A stretch of 64,000 nucleotides of DNA from Yamagishiella unicocca (GCA_003116995.1 BDSL01000029.1:248001-312000), one strand, 5' to 3'; shown: positions 11,401 to 23,331, counted from the stretch's first letter. Notes: generated by a model from the sequence alone, not told the origin. Translations and numbers: made by a program.

Positions 11401-13991
11401 GCGGTTGTGCGAGGGAGGGGCGAGTCGAGCGCGAGGGGGTATCACAGCGAAGGGGAGACCAGTCACCTGCCCCCTTCCCTGCCTGCCCCCTTCCCTGCCT
11501 GCCCCCTTCCCTGCCTGCCCCCTTCCCTGCCTGCCCCCTTCCCTGCCTGCCCCCTTCCCTGCCTGCCCCCTTCCCTGCCTGCCCCCTTCCCTGCCTGCCC
11601 CCTTCCCTGCCTCCTCCCTTGCCTGCCTCCTCCCCTGCCTGCCTCCTCCCCCACCTGCCTCCTCCCCCACCTGCCTCCTCCCCTGCCTGCCTCCTTCCCT
11701 GCCTGCCTCCTCCCCTGCCTGCCTCCTTCCCTGCCTGCCTCCTTCCCTGCCTGCCTCCTTCCCTGCCTGCCTCCTCCCTTGCCTGCCTCCTCCCCCACCT
11801 GCCTCCTTCCCTGCCTGCCTCCTTCCCTGCCTGCCTCCTCCCCTTCCCTGCCTCCTCCCTTGCCTGCCTCCTCCCTGCCTGCCTCCTCCCCCTGCCTCCT
11901 CCCCTGCCTGCCTCCTTCCCTGCCTGCCTCCTTCCCTGCCTGCCTCCTTCCCTGCCTGCCTCCTCCCTTGCCTGCCTCCTCCCCCACCTGCCTCCTTCCC
12001 TGCCTGCCTCCTTCCCTGCCTGCCTCCTTCCCTGCCTGCCTCCTCCCTTGCCTGCCTCCTCCCCCACCTGCCTCCTCCCCCACCTGCCTCCTCCCCTGCC
12101 TGCCTCCTTCCCTGCCTGCCTCCTCCCCTGCCTGCCTCCTTCCCTGCCTGCCTCCTTCCCTGCCTGCCTCCTTCCCTGCCTGCCTCCTCCCCCACCTGCC
12201 TCCTTCCCTGCCTGCCTCCTTCCCTGCCTGCCTCCTTCTCTGCCTGCCTCCTCCCTTGCCTGCCTCCTCCCCCACCTGCCTCCTTCCCTGCCTGCCTCCT
12301 TCCCTGCCTGCCTCCTTCCCTGCCTGCCTCCTTCCCTGCCTGCCTCCTCCCTTGCCTGCCTCCTCCCCCACCTGCCTCCTCCCCCACCTGCCTCCTCCCC
12401 TGCCTGCCTCCTTCCCTGCCTGCCTCCTCCCCTGCCTGCCTCCTTCCCTGCCTGCCTCCTTCCCTGCCTGCCTCCTTCCCTGCCTGCCTCCTCCCCCACC
12501 TGCCTCCTTCCCTGCCTGCCTCCTTCCCTGCCTGCCTCCTTCCCTGCCTGCCTCCTCCCTTGCCTGCCTCCTCCCCCACCTGCCTCCTCCCCCACCTGCC
12601 TCCTTCCCTGCCTGCCTCCTTGCCTGCCTGCCTCCCCATATCGGTACTGTCCCTCCTCGCCGGTGTCAGCCCCCCCCCCCCGTTTGGAGTCCGTCCCAGT
12701 GCTCCAGCATGCGCCCACAAAATCGGTGTCCGACGACCATGCGCCAACTATCCTGTCACTGCCGCGTAAACGGCTTTGCCTATGCCCCCACCCCCGTTTG
12801 GTCCTTTTTCTCCACCACCGTCATGACCACCAGCAGGTGCCGTCTGGTGCGGCTGCCTGCCCCCTCCAGCTCACCCCGGCACTGGACCCCGCGTGGCGTC
12901 GAAAGAGCAGTGCGGGTGAACGCGGCGCTGGAGGACACGAAACACAAAACACACACGCACGGCGTGTCCCTCCGGTCAGGTGCGCCTCCACCCACAGGGC
13001 CAGGTGCGCCTCCCGCTCTAGCAGCACGCCCCCTCCCGCTCTAGCAGCACGCCCCCTCCCGGCCCGGCTGCTCCCTTGCGCCCCCTCGCACGCGGCCCCG
13101 CCACCACTAACTGCAGCAACAGCCGACCACCTGGAGATCCCGTTTGTGAATCGCGACCACCAACTGGATGTACGACACCGTAGCCCCCAGCTCGTGCCGC
13201 TAAGGGATGCGGGGCCGCTCGCCCCCCAGCGCAGGTCGACAACGAGACAGTCGTCTCCTCGTCTGCTCCTCCTTCCTCCTGCCCTGAACACCGCCTCCCC
13301 GCCCATACAACGGTTTTTTCTGGCACCCACGGGTCTTCCTCGAACCCCGCCCATACACACGGAGCTGCCCCCGACCCCGCGTGGCGCTCCTGCAGGCCAG
13401 CCTAGATACCCCTCTTCCCCCCCGCCCTCCTGCAAACCCTTAAACCCAGCTGGCCTCGGGAACATCAGCTGGGGAGAGGCGTTCGAGATCCAAATCCAGA
13501 TCCCAGTAGGACGTTCCGCTCGCGCGGGTGGACACCCGCCGCCACCTCATCGCACCTCGTCCACACGTCGTACACCCCGAGTGACAGTGTCCCACACCCG
13601 AGGTGACAGGGGCCCTGCAGCGGCCCTGCAGCGGCCCGACGAGTCACACACCTGCCTCGCCACCACTCGCGCTCAGCCGTGTGGCCAGAAGTGGCAGCCT
13701 CGCAGAGAAACGCCAGGAGGCGCGGCCGGGCAGCAGCGGCTGCAGGCCGGGACGTGCCATCAGGCGAGGGGCCGGCGCACTGCCGCCCCACCCGGACGGG
13801 CTGGCTAGGCCCTTGGCTCCCGGCGCGGCCTGGGAGCAGATGGCCGCAGACATGAGGCCCATGCTGCAAGATCGAGGGCGTGAGGCCTGCGTGATCGCCG
13901 CGCGGGAGCCCCGCCGCGCAACATCACGAACGACAGGTCCGGAGCGCGCCAGGCGTGCGCCCAGCGCACTGCCCGTACTGTAAGCCCGCAT
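2425..13991 (-). CDS. CGEP: Chloroplast glutamyl endopeptidase (S9 family serine peptidase)
   Basis: This protein should be a stromal serine endopeptidase cutting after Glu; it matches the plant CGEP family along its length. Exons from 5' to 3' on minus: 13652-13991 (putative transit peptide), 11098-11312, 10121-10247, 9717-9850, 8845-9222, 8407-8516, 8076-8199, 7801-7874, 7339-7393, 6888-7021, 6369-6482, 5805-6106, 5395-5492, 4820-5101, 4262-4393, 3835-3907, 3451-3588, 3076-3187, 2804-2900, 2580-2698, 2425-2506. All phases agree, giving about 1,079 residues. Markers are GYKLPPPEIAAIVDAP at the start of the propeller region, FPHPYPQL, the nucleophile in GGHSYGAF (Ser near 924), Asp near 998 in HGEDDNNPG, and His near 1032 in HEGHGY. 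The first exon is the least certain: it was chosen because it encodes an Arg/Ala/Ser-rich leader and has the required phase-1 donor. The introns carry large minisatellites at 10527-11046 and 11466-12637. Confidence 0.9.
10527..11046. repeat. 28-bp minisatellite in a CGEP intron
   Basis: About 18 tandem copies of a 28-bp unit that includes CACATCGGGTGATCCC. Copies differ mainly at one position (GATCCCGCCCC versus GATCCCTCCCC), and the two variants are interspersed. It lies in the intron between the exons at 11098-11312 and 10121-10247. It creates repetitive open frames on minus that are not genes. Confidence 0.9.
11466..12637. repeat. 16-bp pyrimidine-rich minisatellite, about 1.2 kb
   Basis: About 70 copies of a 16-bp unit resembling CTGCCTCCTTCCCTGC. 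The first part is dominated by a TGCCCCCTTCC variant and the rest mixes CTTCC, CTCCCC, CTCCCTT and CTCCCCCAC versions. One strand is almost entirely C, T and G, so nearly every frame is open on both strands for 300-550 codons. It sits in the long first intron inferred for the endopeptidase gene. Confidence 0.9.
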
Positions 13992-14740
13992 TTTGCACGT
14001 GATACGTATTGAGGATGTGGGTAAGCAATCTGGCTAAAGGCGTCTACGAAGTGCGGACTTGCGCAAAGCAGGGTGCGCGTTCTGGGTAATTTATGGGGTT
14101 GCCATGTAAGCAATGCGAGGATGCGTTTAAGCTCACTAAACGCGGATGTGAGGGCACTGATCGCATGGCCGGGGTTTTGTCATGCAGCGTCCTTCGGGTC
14201 GTTGCGATGGTGGATGAAGTGGTTCGCGTGAGGCCACTCAATTTCACTTAACAATCCTTTTCATTGCAGGAACTACATGGCATCGTGTGACAATGAACGT
14301 GTGCTTGAGAGAGGATGCAGAGCTGGAAGTCTGCGCGATTGACGATTGAGGCGAGTGCAAGTGCAGCAGGCAAACTGAAGCACACGCATTGGATTGCCCA
14401 ACCAAAATTGTTATAAGTAAAGACACCTCGATTATTGGTTAATTGTTTGTCACTTCATGACCCCCCGGCGTAATCGCAAAATTTGTTGCGTAAACATCGT
14501 AAGCCCCGCCTACTAAACTTTAAATAGCGAAGATTCTGACCGCCGCGTTCGACGCTATACATATTTATGCTTGCCGAGTGCTAGTAATAATTAGACGAAG
14601 ACACATCTGGTGCGCGAGTGGCTTGCTCCTTTGTTGACATACTTCCCAGTAGAAGCTGGAATAATAGTCTTCTTTAACGCTGAAACCAAATTGCTTATCC
14701 AAGTTCGGTACGCATCGGTCAGGTGCATCCATCAGCTGTG
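13992..14740. promoter_or_regulatory. Divergent promoter interval of CGEP and the ABCG gene
   Basis: A 750-bp AT-richer gap separates the inferred ATG of the minus-strand endopeptidase from the ATG of the plus-strand transporter. TATA-like tracts lie at 14519-14526 (TTTAAATA) and 14556-14568 (TATACATATTTAT), suitably upstream of the transporter. No convincing coding exon was seen. Promoter function is inferred from position and composition only. Confidence 0.45.
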
Positions 14741-17700
14741 ATGAAGGGGAATGAGACGGTACCGTTGGATGTGGAGGCAGGCGACGCGAGTGAACATGGC
14801 CTCAAGAGAGAGAAGACCTTTGCGCCGACGGGCATGCGCATTATTTTCAAGGCAAGTATTTCAACGCACAGGCTTCGTAGCTGGGGTCTTCAATCGAGGA
14901 GCTCCGGGCGACGTGCTATGTGCGCTGCGAGCTGTCCATGGAGGTTGGGCCCGAATGTGCACCACGTTGTCAATTGGTGCTTCGTATGAATGTTAAAGTT
15001 GGCGCTCAGATGTCATATTACTATGCAACAAAAAGCAGTTTCATTTGGCAGGCGCTTGCTCAGGAGTTGACGCCGCCTTGAGGGAGCCATCCCTTCCATT
15101 GCGATTAGGATTTTCCAATTCAACTAATGAACTGTGGCAAATACCCCACTTCTGCAGGACTTGGACTACTCGGTGCCTTCGAACACTGAGAAGGGCGCAA
15201 AAGCCTTCCTTCTGAAGAAAGTTTCCGGCTATTTCGAGCCTCACCAGATGGCAGCGTTGGTAGGTGGCTGGGTCGCAGCTGGGGCTCGGCGCCTATGGCA
15301 GCGGCGCTCAGCCCGCTGTGTATTGGATGGGCCCCAGCTCTCCCGGACCCTCGCCTTCATGTCACTTTCTGGAGTAGCTCCCACGCCTTACATCACTGCA
15401 CCCGCTCAGCCTCACAGCACCGCTCAGCTTCCCGCTGCCGCGTCCCGGCCTTGCCTCCACCTGCCCCCCCCCCGCCCCCGCCTCCTACCCAGATGGGCCC
15501 CAGCGGCAGCGGCAAGACCACGCTGCTGGACGTGTTGGCCGGGCGCAAAAACGCCGGCGTGATTGATGGCACCATCGCCTTCGCGGGGCAGAAGCCCACC
15601 CCGCAGTTCCTTCGGCGATATACGGGTAAGTGGCGCGTGTATCTGTGTGCATTGTGTTGTGTGTGTGTGTGTGTGTGGCGAGAAGACCCAGTTGCACGAC
15701 ATAGGAAACGGACAGGAAGGCAGGAAGTGTGTGTGGGGGCGGGGGCGCTTCAGGACCGGTGTGCAGCGAGCCGCCGTACAGGTGTAGGACAGTCCCCAGG
15801 TGGGAGGTGGGGTTGCAGGGCGCCGTGATATGCGGCTCAGGTCGTTGTGCGACCCCATTGCCTGCTCGCATGGCCACCCAACAGCGCTGCCTCGGTCAGC
15901 TCCTCCGAGCCCACCCCCCCTCCTCACCGCCTCCCGCTACTGGAGCCTCCAACGTCATCGCCCTCGGTTTGTCGGCCGTGGATTCGCGGATTTCCTTATA
16001 CCCCCCCTCCGGCCTCTCCCTGAGCTCCCTTACCCCCACCCCGGCCCCCTTCCGCCTCCCGCCCTGTGGCGCTCCGTCAATCTCACCCCTTCCAGGATAC
16101 GTCGAGCAGGTAAGGCGACGGCCGAGCGGGCGGGGGAGGGGAGTATAAAGGAATCCGCGAATCCACGGCCGACAAACCGAGGGCGGTGAAGGCGGGGGCG
16201 GGGGGCTGGGGTGCAACGGACGTTGGCGGGGATACACGTCGGGCATGCCGTGCGCTGGGGCTTCCTTGTGCTGAAACGGTCAACTAACATTCCAACTGCC
16301 CGCCTGGTAAGAGCAACGGCCATTGCCGCACCCCCGCCTCCCCTCATTTCGCCGCCGGGGACCCCGAGCGGGTTGCGGCAGGCACCGCCCTAGGGAAACC
16401 AGCATCCCTCCCTCCCTCTGAGCTCGCAACTGGGGTTACGCACCCGCACACCCGCCACGTCACTTGCCGGCCCCCCCGTCTCCGTTACTCTCCTCCACGT
16501 CCTTACCTCCTCGCCCCTCGTCGCCCCTCCCCCCTTACCTCCGGCGCCCCCCCCCCTGCCTCCGGGTCTTCCTCGAACCCCCTGCCTCCGGCCCCCGCGC
16601 CCCCCCCTGCCTCGCCCCTCCCGCAGTTCGACACCCTGCTTGGGATCCTCACTGTGTATGAGATGTTGCTGTACACGGCCGAGCTGAAGCGGTCCATTCG
16701 GGAGCCGCTGGCCGCCAAGCGGGAGGCGGTGGAGGCGCTGCTGGAGAAGCTGGCGCTGCAGAGGTGCAGGGACGTCAAGGTGGGCTGGAGGGGGGCCCGT
16801 GGGGGTTGGGGGCCCGTGGGGGTGAGCGGCGCGTTGTGCGTGTGTGTGGGGGGGGGCCGGGAGGAAACGTGGGGGGGAGGTTGATGGGGGGTGGCGGCGA
16901 CTGGGTCCGGGCTGTTTGTTCAGGGCGGGCCGGTCGACATGGGCACCGGGCAGGTGGAGGATCAGGATCAAGGGGGGGGCGGAGGGGAGGGGAGGGGAGG
17001 AAAGCAGGACGGAGGCAGGCCAGGGGGTAGCGGCGGCAGCAGGACAGGGGCGGGCCTGGAAGAAGCCTTCCGCAGAACGTGTGCAGGTCAGCCGGGGGAG
17101 GGGTGATTGCCCGTTGAGGGGTGATTACTGAGGGAAGGGGTCGCTGCTCAGGAGCTCCCATGCGGCCGCCGCTCCCCTCGCTGACCCCTAACCCCTTCAT
17201 AACCCGCAGATCGGTGGCGCCATGGCCAAGGGTATCAGTGGTGGCCAGGCGAAGCGAACCAACATCGGTGAGTGGGTGGGGGCCGGCGGTCACGTGTTGG
17301 GTGTCCGCTGCAGGGCACCGGGGTAGGGGTGTGTGTTTAGACCCAACCGCAATACGCACACGCCCTAGCCACCCGCCCGACCTTCTCACTCACAACCCCC
17401 CCCGCCAACCCCCCTCGCAATCCCCCACCCGCAGGTATCGCCCTCATCACCAACCCCCGCGTGCTGTTCTTGGACGAGCCAACATCTGGCCTGGACTCGT
17501 ACACTTCCAACGAGGTGGGCCGGGGGGGGGGAGGGGCCGCCGCGGGGGGGAGAGCCAGCGGGGGGTAGCTCGGGGGCGGCACTAGGAGGCTCCCTGCGAG
17601 GAGGCTCTGGCGGTATCAGGCCCCAGCAGCCCGGCTCCACCTCCCCACCCCCCACCTCCCGGCAACCCCCCACCTCCCGACCACTGCCTCAGCCGTCCTC

Positions 17701-20700
17701 GCCGCCTGCCTCCTGCCCCCCCCTGCCCCCCAGGTGATGACCATGCTCAAGTCCCTGACCAGCGGCGGTGTGACCATCTGCGCGACCATCCACTCCCCCA
17801 CCAGCTACTGCTTCTCGCTCTTCGACTCGCTCATCATGATGGTCAAGGGGCGAGTGGTGTACTTTGGGCCGCGAGGTGGGGGCGGGTAGGGGCGGTCGGG
17901 TTGGGGGGGGGGTGGCTTAAAACCCGGTTTTGAGGGGGGGAGATGGGAGAGGAAACCCGCGGATACGACACGGGAGGTGTCCATAGGGCCGGGTGGCAGC
18001 AGGTGGTGCGAGCTGGGCGGGCTGGGCGGGGGAAAGCGACCCGCTGAGCAGCTCAGGGCGGGACGGGAGAGGGAGGGGGGTGGGCGGCAGGTGGCTGGGC
18101 TGCAGCTCACTGGGCTTCACGGGAAGAGACCGGGAGCGGGCAGCTAGGCAGGGCGCTCGGCGTTAGAGAGTGCCTAGGTGGTGTGGAGCAGGCATGGCAC
18201 GGCGGAGGCTGCAGCGCGGTCTCTCAACCAGATGACCATCCCCGCCGCTCTCCGCGAGTGAACCGCTCAGTCGCCCTCCGCACTGAACACCCCCATAGCC
18301 TTGCTGCCTCCTGTCAACCAGCTGCCGCCCCTTCTCCTCCTATCCCCCCCTCCTGCCGCTTCTTTTATTGTAACCCCTCCTGCCACCTCCTGGCACCTGC
18401 CCCCCCCCCGCCTCCTGCCACCTCAGACCACCAGGCCATCACGTTCGCGCAGTCCGCCTGCCCCGACGTGAAGGAGTACCTGCCCGGATACAACGACGCC
18501 GAGTACCTGGTGGACCTGGTGACGGAGGCGGACATCGCGGGGGAGTCGGACAAGATGGCGGATCACTACGACAGGTGGGTGGAGGGGGGGAGGGGGGGGG
18601 GTTGGGACGGGGGCGGGGCGGGGGGTATAAAGACCGGAGGAGGGGGTGGTGTGAAACCGGTGACACGAAAAACGACAAGATAGTGGGCGCATGGTCGGCG
18701 GACAGCGAGGAGGGGGGCGGGAGGAGCCGGGGCGCTCGCTCTAAGCCGGGCGAATGGGGTGCTGAGCCGCAGGGGCGGGGCCGGGGGGTATGGCGGAGTG
18801 CCGCCAGGTTGTGCGTGTGGGGGGTGTCCTGAGGAAAGATGATGGTGGTGGCCTGTGGTGGTGGCGGTGGCGGTGGTGGTGGTGGTGGTGGCGGTGGTGG
18901 TGGTGGTGAGGCGCGTGATGGCGGTGAGGCAGAGCCACCGGACCGTGACGTGAACCGCCTGACCCTCCCCCCTCCCCCACGGGTCTTCCTCGAAACCTCC
19001 GCCCTCCCCGGGTGTCACCGGGTCTTCTCGCCCCCCCCCCCCCCGATGTGCAGCTCCTCGTTGTTCAAGGAGAACGCCGCAAGGATCGACCAGTACCTGT
19101 CGGAGTCGGCGGACGTGCTGCCGGACAACATACAGAAGGTGAGGCTGGCTTTGCGGCGGTGGCGGCTGCGGCGGCTGCGGCGGCTGTGCGGGGTTGTGAG
19201 GCCGGGCGTTGTGGTGGCCACTGATGCGGCGGCGGTTGCACACTGCTCCTTGCGGCGCACCACCGCCCTGACCTGCTCGCTGCTGCCCGCCGCCGCCAGC
19301 TGCCTGCAGCCGAAGAAGGTGCACCTCGGAACCGGCTGGTTGTCGGTTAGGCTCACTGACTGGAAGTGGGCTGAGCCCCAACATGGTCGCACACAGTCAC
19401 CCCCGCCCTATGCCCCCCCTCCCCCTATGCCTCCCCCCCGCCCTATTGTAACCCCCCCGCCCGCCCTATGCCCCCCCCCCCCGCTCAGGAGCTGGCGGTG
19501 CGGTCCGCCACCGTGACCCCCTGGTGGTGGGGCCTCAGGACGCTGGTCAAGGTGGGGAGGGAGGAGGGAGGGAGAGGGGGGGGAGAGAGGGGGGGGGAGG
19601 GACTTGGGGGGAGAGAGGGAGGGGGAGGGACTTGGGGGGAGAGAGGGAGGGGGAGGGACTTGGGGGGAGAATGGGAGGGGGAGGGACTTGGGGGGAGAGA
19701 GGGAGGGGGAGGGACTTGGGGGAGAGAGGGAGGGGGAGGGACTTGGGGGGAGAGAGGGAGGGGGAGGGACTTGGGGGGAGAATGGGAGGGGGAGGGACTT
19801 GGGGGGAGAGAGGGAGGGGGAGGGACTTGGGGGGAGAGAGGGAGGGGGAGGGACTTGGGGGGAGAGAGGGAGGGGGAGGGACTTGGGGGGAGAATGGGAG
19901 GAAGACCACTGCGGCCGCATATGGCTGCAACGCACGCCGGTGTCTTTGTTCGCCCCTGCCCCCCCGCCGACCGGTCGGTCCGCTCGATTGATCTTCGCTG
20001 ATGGTCCCACGCGGTCGCCCAACCTGTCGCCGCAGTACCGTACATCCAAGAACTATCGTGACGGCGAGTTCCTGGGGCCCCGTATCGGCGACAAGATCCT
20101 GATCAGGTGTGCTCGGCCGCCTGGCGCCCACTCATGTGGGCATCCCTTGGGGGCGGCCCGCTGGGGCCAGGGCGGCCCGCTGGGCCCTCCCATCCGAACT
20201 GCGTCAGCAGCTGCATACGGATCAAGGGATGCGGGGCTGTCCAACGAGTGCCGTACCGTACTCGGTTGTCTAGATGGTAACGGGCTCCCCCCCCTGCCCC
20301 CCTCACACTCCCCCCCTGCCCCCCCTCAACACCCCAGCCTGCTGATCATGACGCTGTACCTGGGCATCGGTGACAAGTTCACGGAGTCCAACTACGTCAA
20401 CATCGCGGCGGTGTTGTTCATGTGGTGCACGCTGCCGGCCTTCGGAGCGGCGGCATACGTGCCGGCGCTGGTGCTGGGTGAGCAGGAGCAGCCCGGGGGA
20501 AGGTGGCAAGGAGCCGGGGGAGGAGGTGTTTGTGTGGCGAGGAAAGGGGAAGAAGGGGGAGGAGGGGTTTGTGTGGCGAGGAAAGGGAGAGAAGGGGGAG
20601 GGAAGGGGAGCGGGGGGCTGGTGGTCATGACGGTGGTGGAGATAAAGCCCCTCCCTGGGCCCTTCCCTCCCCTGTGTGGCCCCCCCCCCTTGCTCCCTCC

Positions 20701-23331
20701 TCCCAGAGCGCAACCTATTCACACGCGAGCGCAACGACGGTCTGTACCTGGTCATCACCTACCTGCTGTCCAAGATGGTGGACGAGCTGCTGCTGGCGGC
20801 GCTGGCGTCCGTGGGCATATCGGCCTACGTGTTTTACGGTGCGCGCCGGTTCGCGGGTGGAGGGGGGCGGGGCGGTGGAGTTGGCGTGGATAAGCCACCA
20901 TGGTTGTTTAACGTCCATGCTTGTTAAAACGTCCATAGCACCGCCATCAGAGTTATGCAAAACATGCTCGGAGTGGCGTCTGTGGCAGCGACCCATGGGT
21001 CCGGACCCGTGTGGCGATAGGGAGCGGAGCGCAGAGGGCCCTGTGGCTTGCGGCTTGGAGGCCCGGAGGAGGGTCAAGCCGGCCTCTGGGTGCCGCTTCA
21101 TTGGGCGAGCAAAGCAGCACCGGAGGACTCCGCGGGGCCGGAAGCGCACTGCACCCGCTGGACTGGACCCGGATTTGCGTTTGCATCAGCCACACTCGCC
21201 CATCCCGGTCCCGCCCGTGGCCCCCACCCCCACCCCCGTCGTGTCACCGAATCTTAATGCCACCCCCACCCCCGTCTCCTCCCCCGACCCCAGCATGCAT
21301 CCCTAGACGTCTTTTCTAACCGGTTTTTCTCGCATCCACGGGTCTTCCTCCCACCCCCAACCCCATCTCCTCCCCCGCGCTCGCAGGCATCCAGCTGCAG
21401 GGCGAGTGGATCACCTTCTGGCTCATCTACTACATCACCCTGGCCAACGGCATCGTGCTGGCGTACTTCATCGCCGCAGTCTCCCCCAACCTGGATGTCG
21501 CCAACGCGCTTCTGCCCACATACGTCGTGACGCTGCTGTTCTTTGGCGGCTTCCTGTTCCGCTTCCACGAGATGCCGCCCTGGTGGAAGTGGTACTCCTA
21601 CATCGGTGAGCGCTCGGCGCCCCGAGGCGAAGGGATGCGGGCGGGTTGTGGGGCGGGGTACGAGCCCAGGTGTGCGACCACTGTGATGTGGTTTGATGTG
21701 CGCCTTTGCTGGAGGGGGGTGGCGTACCTCCAGACGTAGGGGGGGTGGCGTACCTCCAGACGTAGGGGGGGTAGCGTACCTCCAGACGTAGGGGGGGTAG
21801 CGTACCTCCAGACGTAGGGGGGTAGCGTACCTCCAGACGTAGGGGGGTAGCGTACCTCCAGACGTAGGGGGGTAGCGTACCTCCAGACGTAGGGGGGGTA
21901 GCGTACCTCCAGACGTAGGGGGGGTAGCGTACCTCCAGACGTAGGGGGGTAGCGTACCTCCAGACGTAGGGGGGTAGCGTACCTCCAGACGTAGGGGGGT
22001 AGCGTACCTCCAGACGTAGGGGGGTAGCGTACCTCCAGACGTAGCGGGGGTAGCGTACCTCCAGACGTAGGGGGGCGTACCTCCAGACGTAGGGGGGTAG
22101 CGTACCTCCAGACGTAGCGGGGGTAGCGTACCTCCAGACGTAGCGGGGGTGGCGTACCTCCAGACGTAGGGGGGGTAGCGTACCTCCAGACGTAGCGGGG
22201 GTAGCGTACCTCCAGACGTAGGGGGGGTAGCGTACCTCCAGACGTAGGGGGGGTAGCGTACCTCCAGACGTAGGGGGGGTAGCGTACCTCCAGACGTAGC
22301 GGGGGTAGCGTACCTCCAGACGTAGGGGGGGTAGCGTACCTCCAGACGTAGCGGGGGTAGCGTACCTCCAGACGTAGGGGGGGTAGCGTACCTCCAGACG
22401 TAGGGGGGTAGCGTACCTCCAGACGTAGGGGGGGTAGCGTACCTCCAGACGTAGGGGGGGTAGCGTACCTCCAGACGTAGGGGGGGTAGCGTACCTCCAG
22501 ACGTAGGGGGGGTAGCGTACCTCCAGACGTAGGGGGGGTAGCGTACCTCCAGACGTAGCGGGGGTAGCGTACCTCCAGACGTAGGGGGGGTGGCGTACCT
22601 CCGCACGTGTTTGAGGCGCGGTCTGCTGGGCGAGGCTGGCGGTTGAAGCCGGGGTAGGTAGGGTGCGGGCGTTGGTTGCGAGGCTGGCTGGGCAGGGTTC
22701 GTTTCGGAAATGCAGCGCGCGCTCCCGCCCTGTCCGTGTGTCTGTCCGGTGGACCCCTCCCCCCTCACCGCCGCCCCTCCCGTGCCGACCCGCAGACTTC
22801 CTGCGCTACAGCTGGGGCTCCCTCATGGTCAACCAGTTCGAGCAGAACAACCCGTCCTGGCTGGGTAAGCGGGTCGGGGCAGGTGGGGTCGGCGAGTGCT
22901 GCATGAGAAGGAGGGGAGGGAGGCGCAGGGTGGTGGGCCGCGTGCTGTTTACCCGGCCTAGCGGGGAGCTTGTCTGCGAAGGCCGGGGGCGGTCCACTTC
23001 CCGACGTCAACTGCAGTCCAGCCGGGGTAAGGAAGCAGCGCCCATCCCTTGCGGTCCCAGGGGTGGCCCCGACCTGATACGTGTCCGCTGAAGGCGTCTA
23101 GGAAGCCATCACCCGCCCGCCCCGCCTTATCCGCCCTCTTCTTGCCCCGCGCTGGCCTCAACACTGCCTCCTCCGCGGCCGCACGTCATCTCAGGTGGCA
23201 CCGTGCTGTCATACTACAGCCTCCAGAACGTTGACAAGTGGCAGTACATGGGATACCTGGCGCTCTTCTTCATCGTCTTCTTCCTGCTGGCACTCATCAC
23301 GATGCAGTTCAAGAAGTACCAGTCGCGATAA
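14741..23331 (+). CDS. ABCG (white-brown complex) half-transporter
   Basis: An ATP-driven exporter half-molecule, expected to dimerise in a membrane; the substrate cannot be read from sequence. Exons: 14741-14851, 15158-15259, 15493-15625, 16096-16109, 16627-16779, 17210-17267, 17435-17514, 17734-17875, 18427-18574, 19054-19138, 19489-19551, 20036-20106, 20338-20477, 20707-20838, 21387-21605, 22796-22864, 23195-23331. Phases agree throughout, giving 618 residues, normal for ABCG. The nucleotide-binding domain comes first: Walker A GPSGSGKTT near residues 73-81, Q-loop GYVEQ, signature ISGGQ near 180-184, Walker B VLFLDEPTSGLDS near 200-212, and His237 of the H-loop (ATIHSPT). About six hydrophobic helices follow from residue 390 onward. 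Oddities: the first intron has a GC donor (AAG|GCAAGT), exon 4 is only 14 nt, and introns hold minisatellites at 19553-19905 and 21719-22603. The ATG at 14741 was chosen as the first Met in frame. Confidence 0.93.
15954..16189. repeat. Inverted repeat flanking a 14-nt micro-exon
   Basis: Arms at about 15954-16001 and 16143-16189 are reverse complements over roughly 47 bp; in the core 41 bp I count two mismatches. The shared core includes GTCGGCCGTGGATTCGCGGA. The roughly 140-nt loop contains the 14-nt exon 16096-16109 of the ABCG gene together with its splice sites. It resembles a small palindromic (MITE-like) element or two opposed copies of one. Related AATCCACGG-containing fragments occur near 3615 and 55550. 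Confidence 0.8.
19553..19905. repeat. 28-bp purine-rich minisatellite in an ABCG intron
   Basis: About 12 copies of a 28-bp G/A-rich unit containing GGGACTTGGGGGGAGAGA, with an occasional AATGGGA variant. It lies in the intron between the exons at 19489-19551 and 20036-20106. Its long runs of G on the transcript-sense strand could form G-quadruplexes (inference). Confidence 0.9.
21719..22603. repeat. 26-bp minisatellite in an ABCG intron
   Basis: About 34 copies of a 24-26-bp unit containing GTAGCGTACCTCCAGACG followed by five to seven G. Variation is mostly in the length of the G run and a GCGGGGG variant. It makes up most of the intron between the exons at 21387-21605 and 22796-22864. Every unit holds CCTCCAG, which resembles a 3' splice site. 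Confidence 0.92.

Noticed and set aside
11054..12747. Several 300-800-codon open frames on both strands across the 16-bp minisatellite (Leu/Pro/Cys-rich or Gly/Arg/Gln-rich).
   Set aside because: They exist only because a 16-bp unit without stops keeps all frames open. They have repeat-driven composition in every frame and lie in an intron of the endopeptidase gene.
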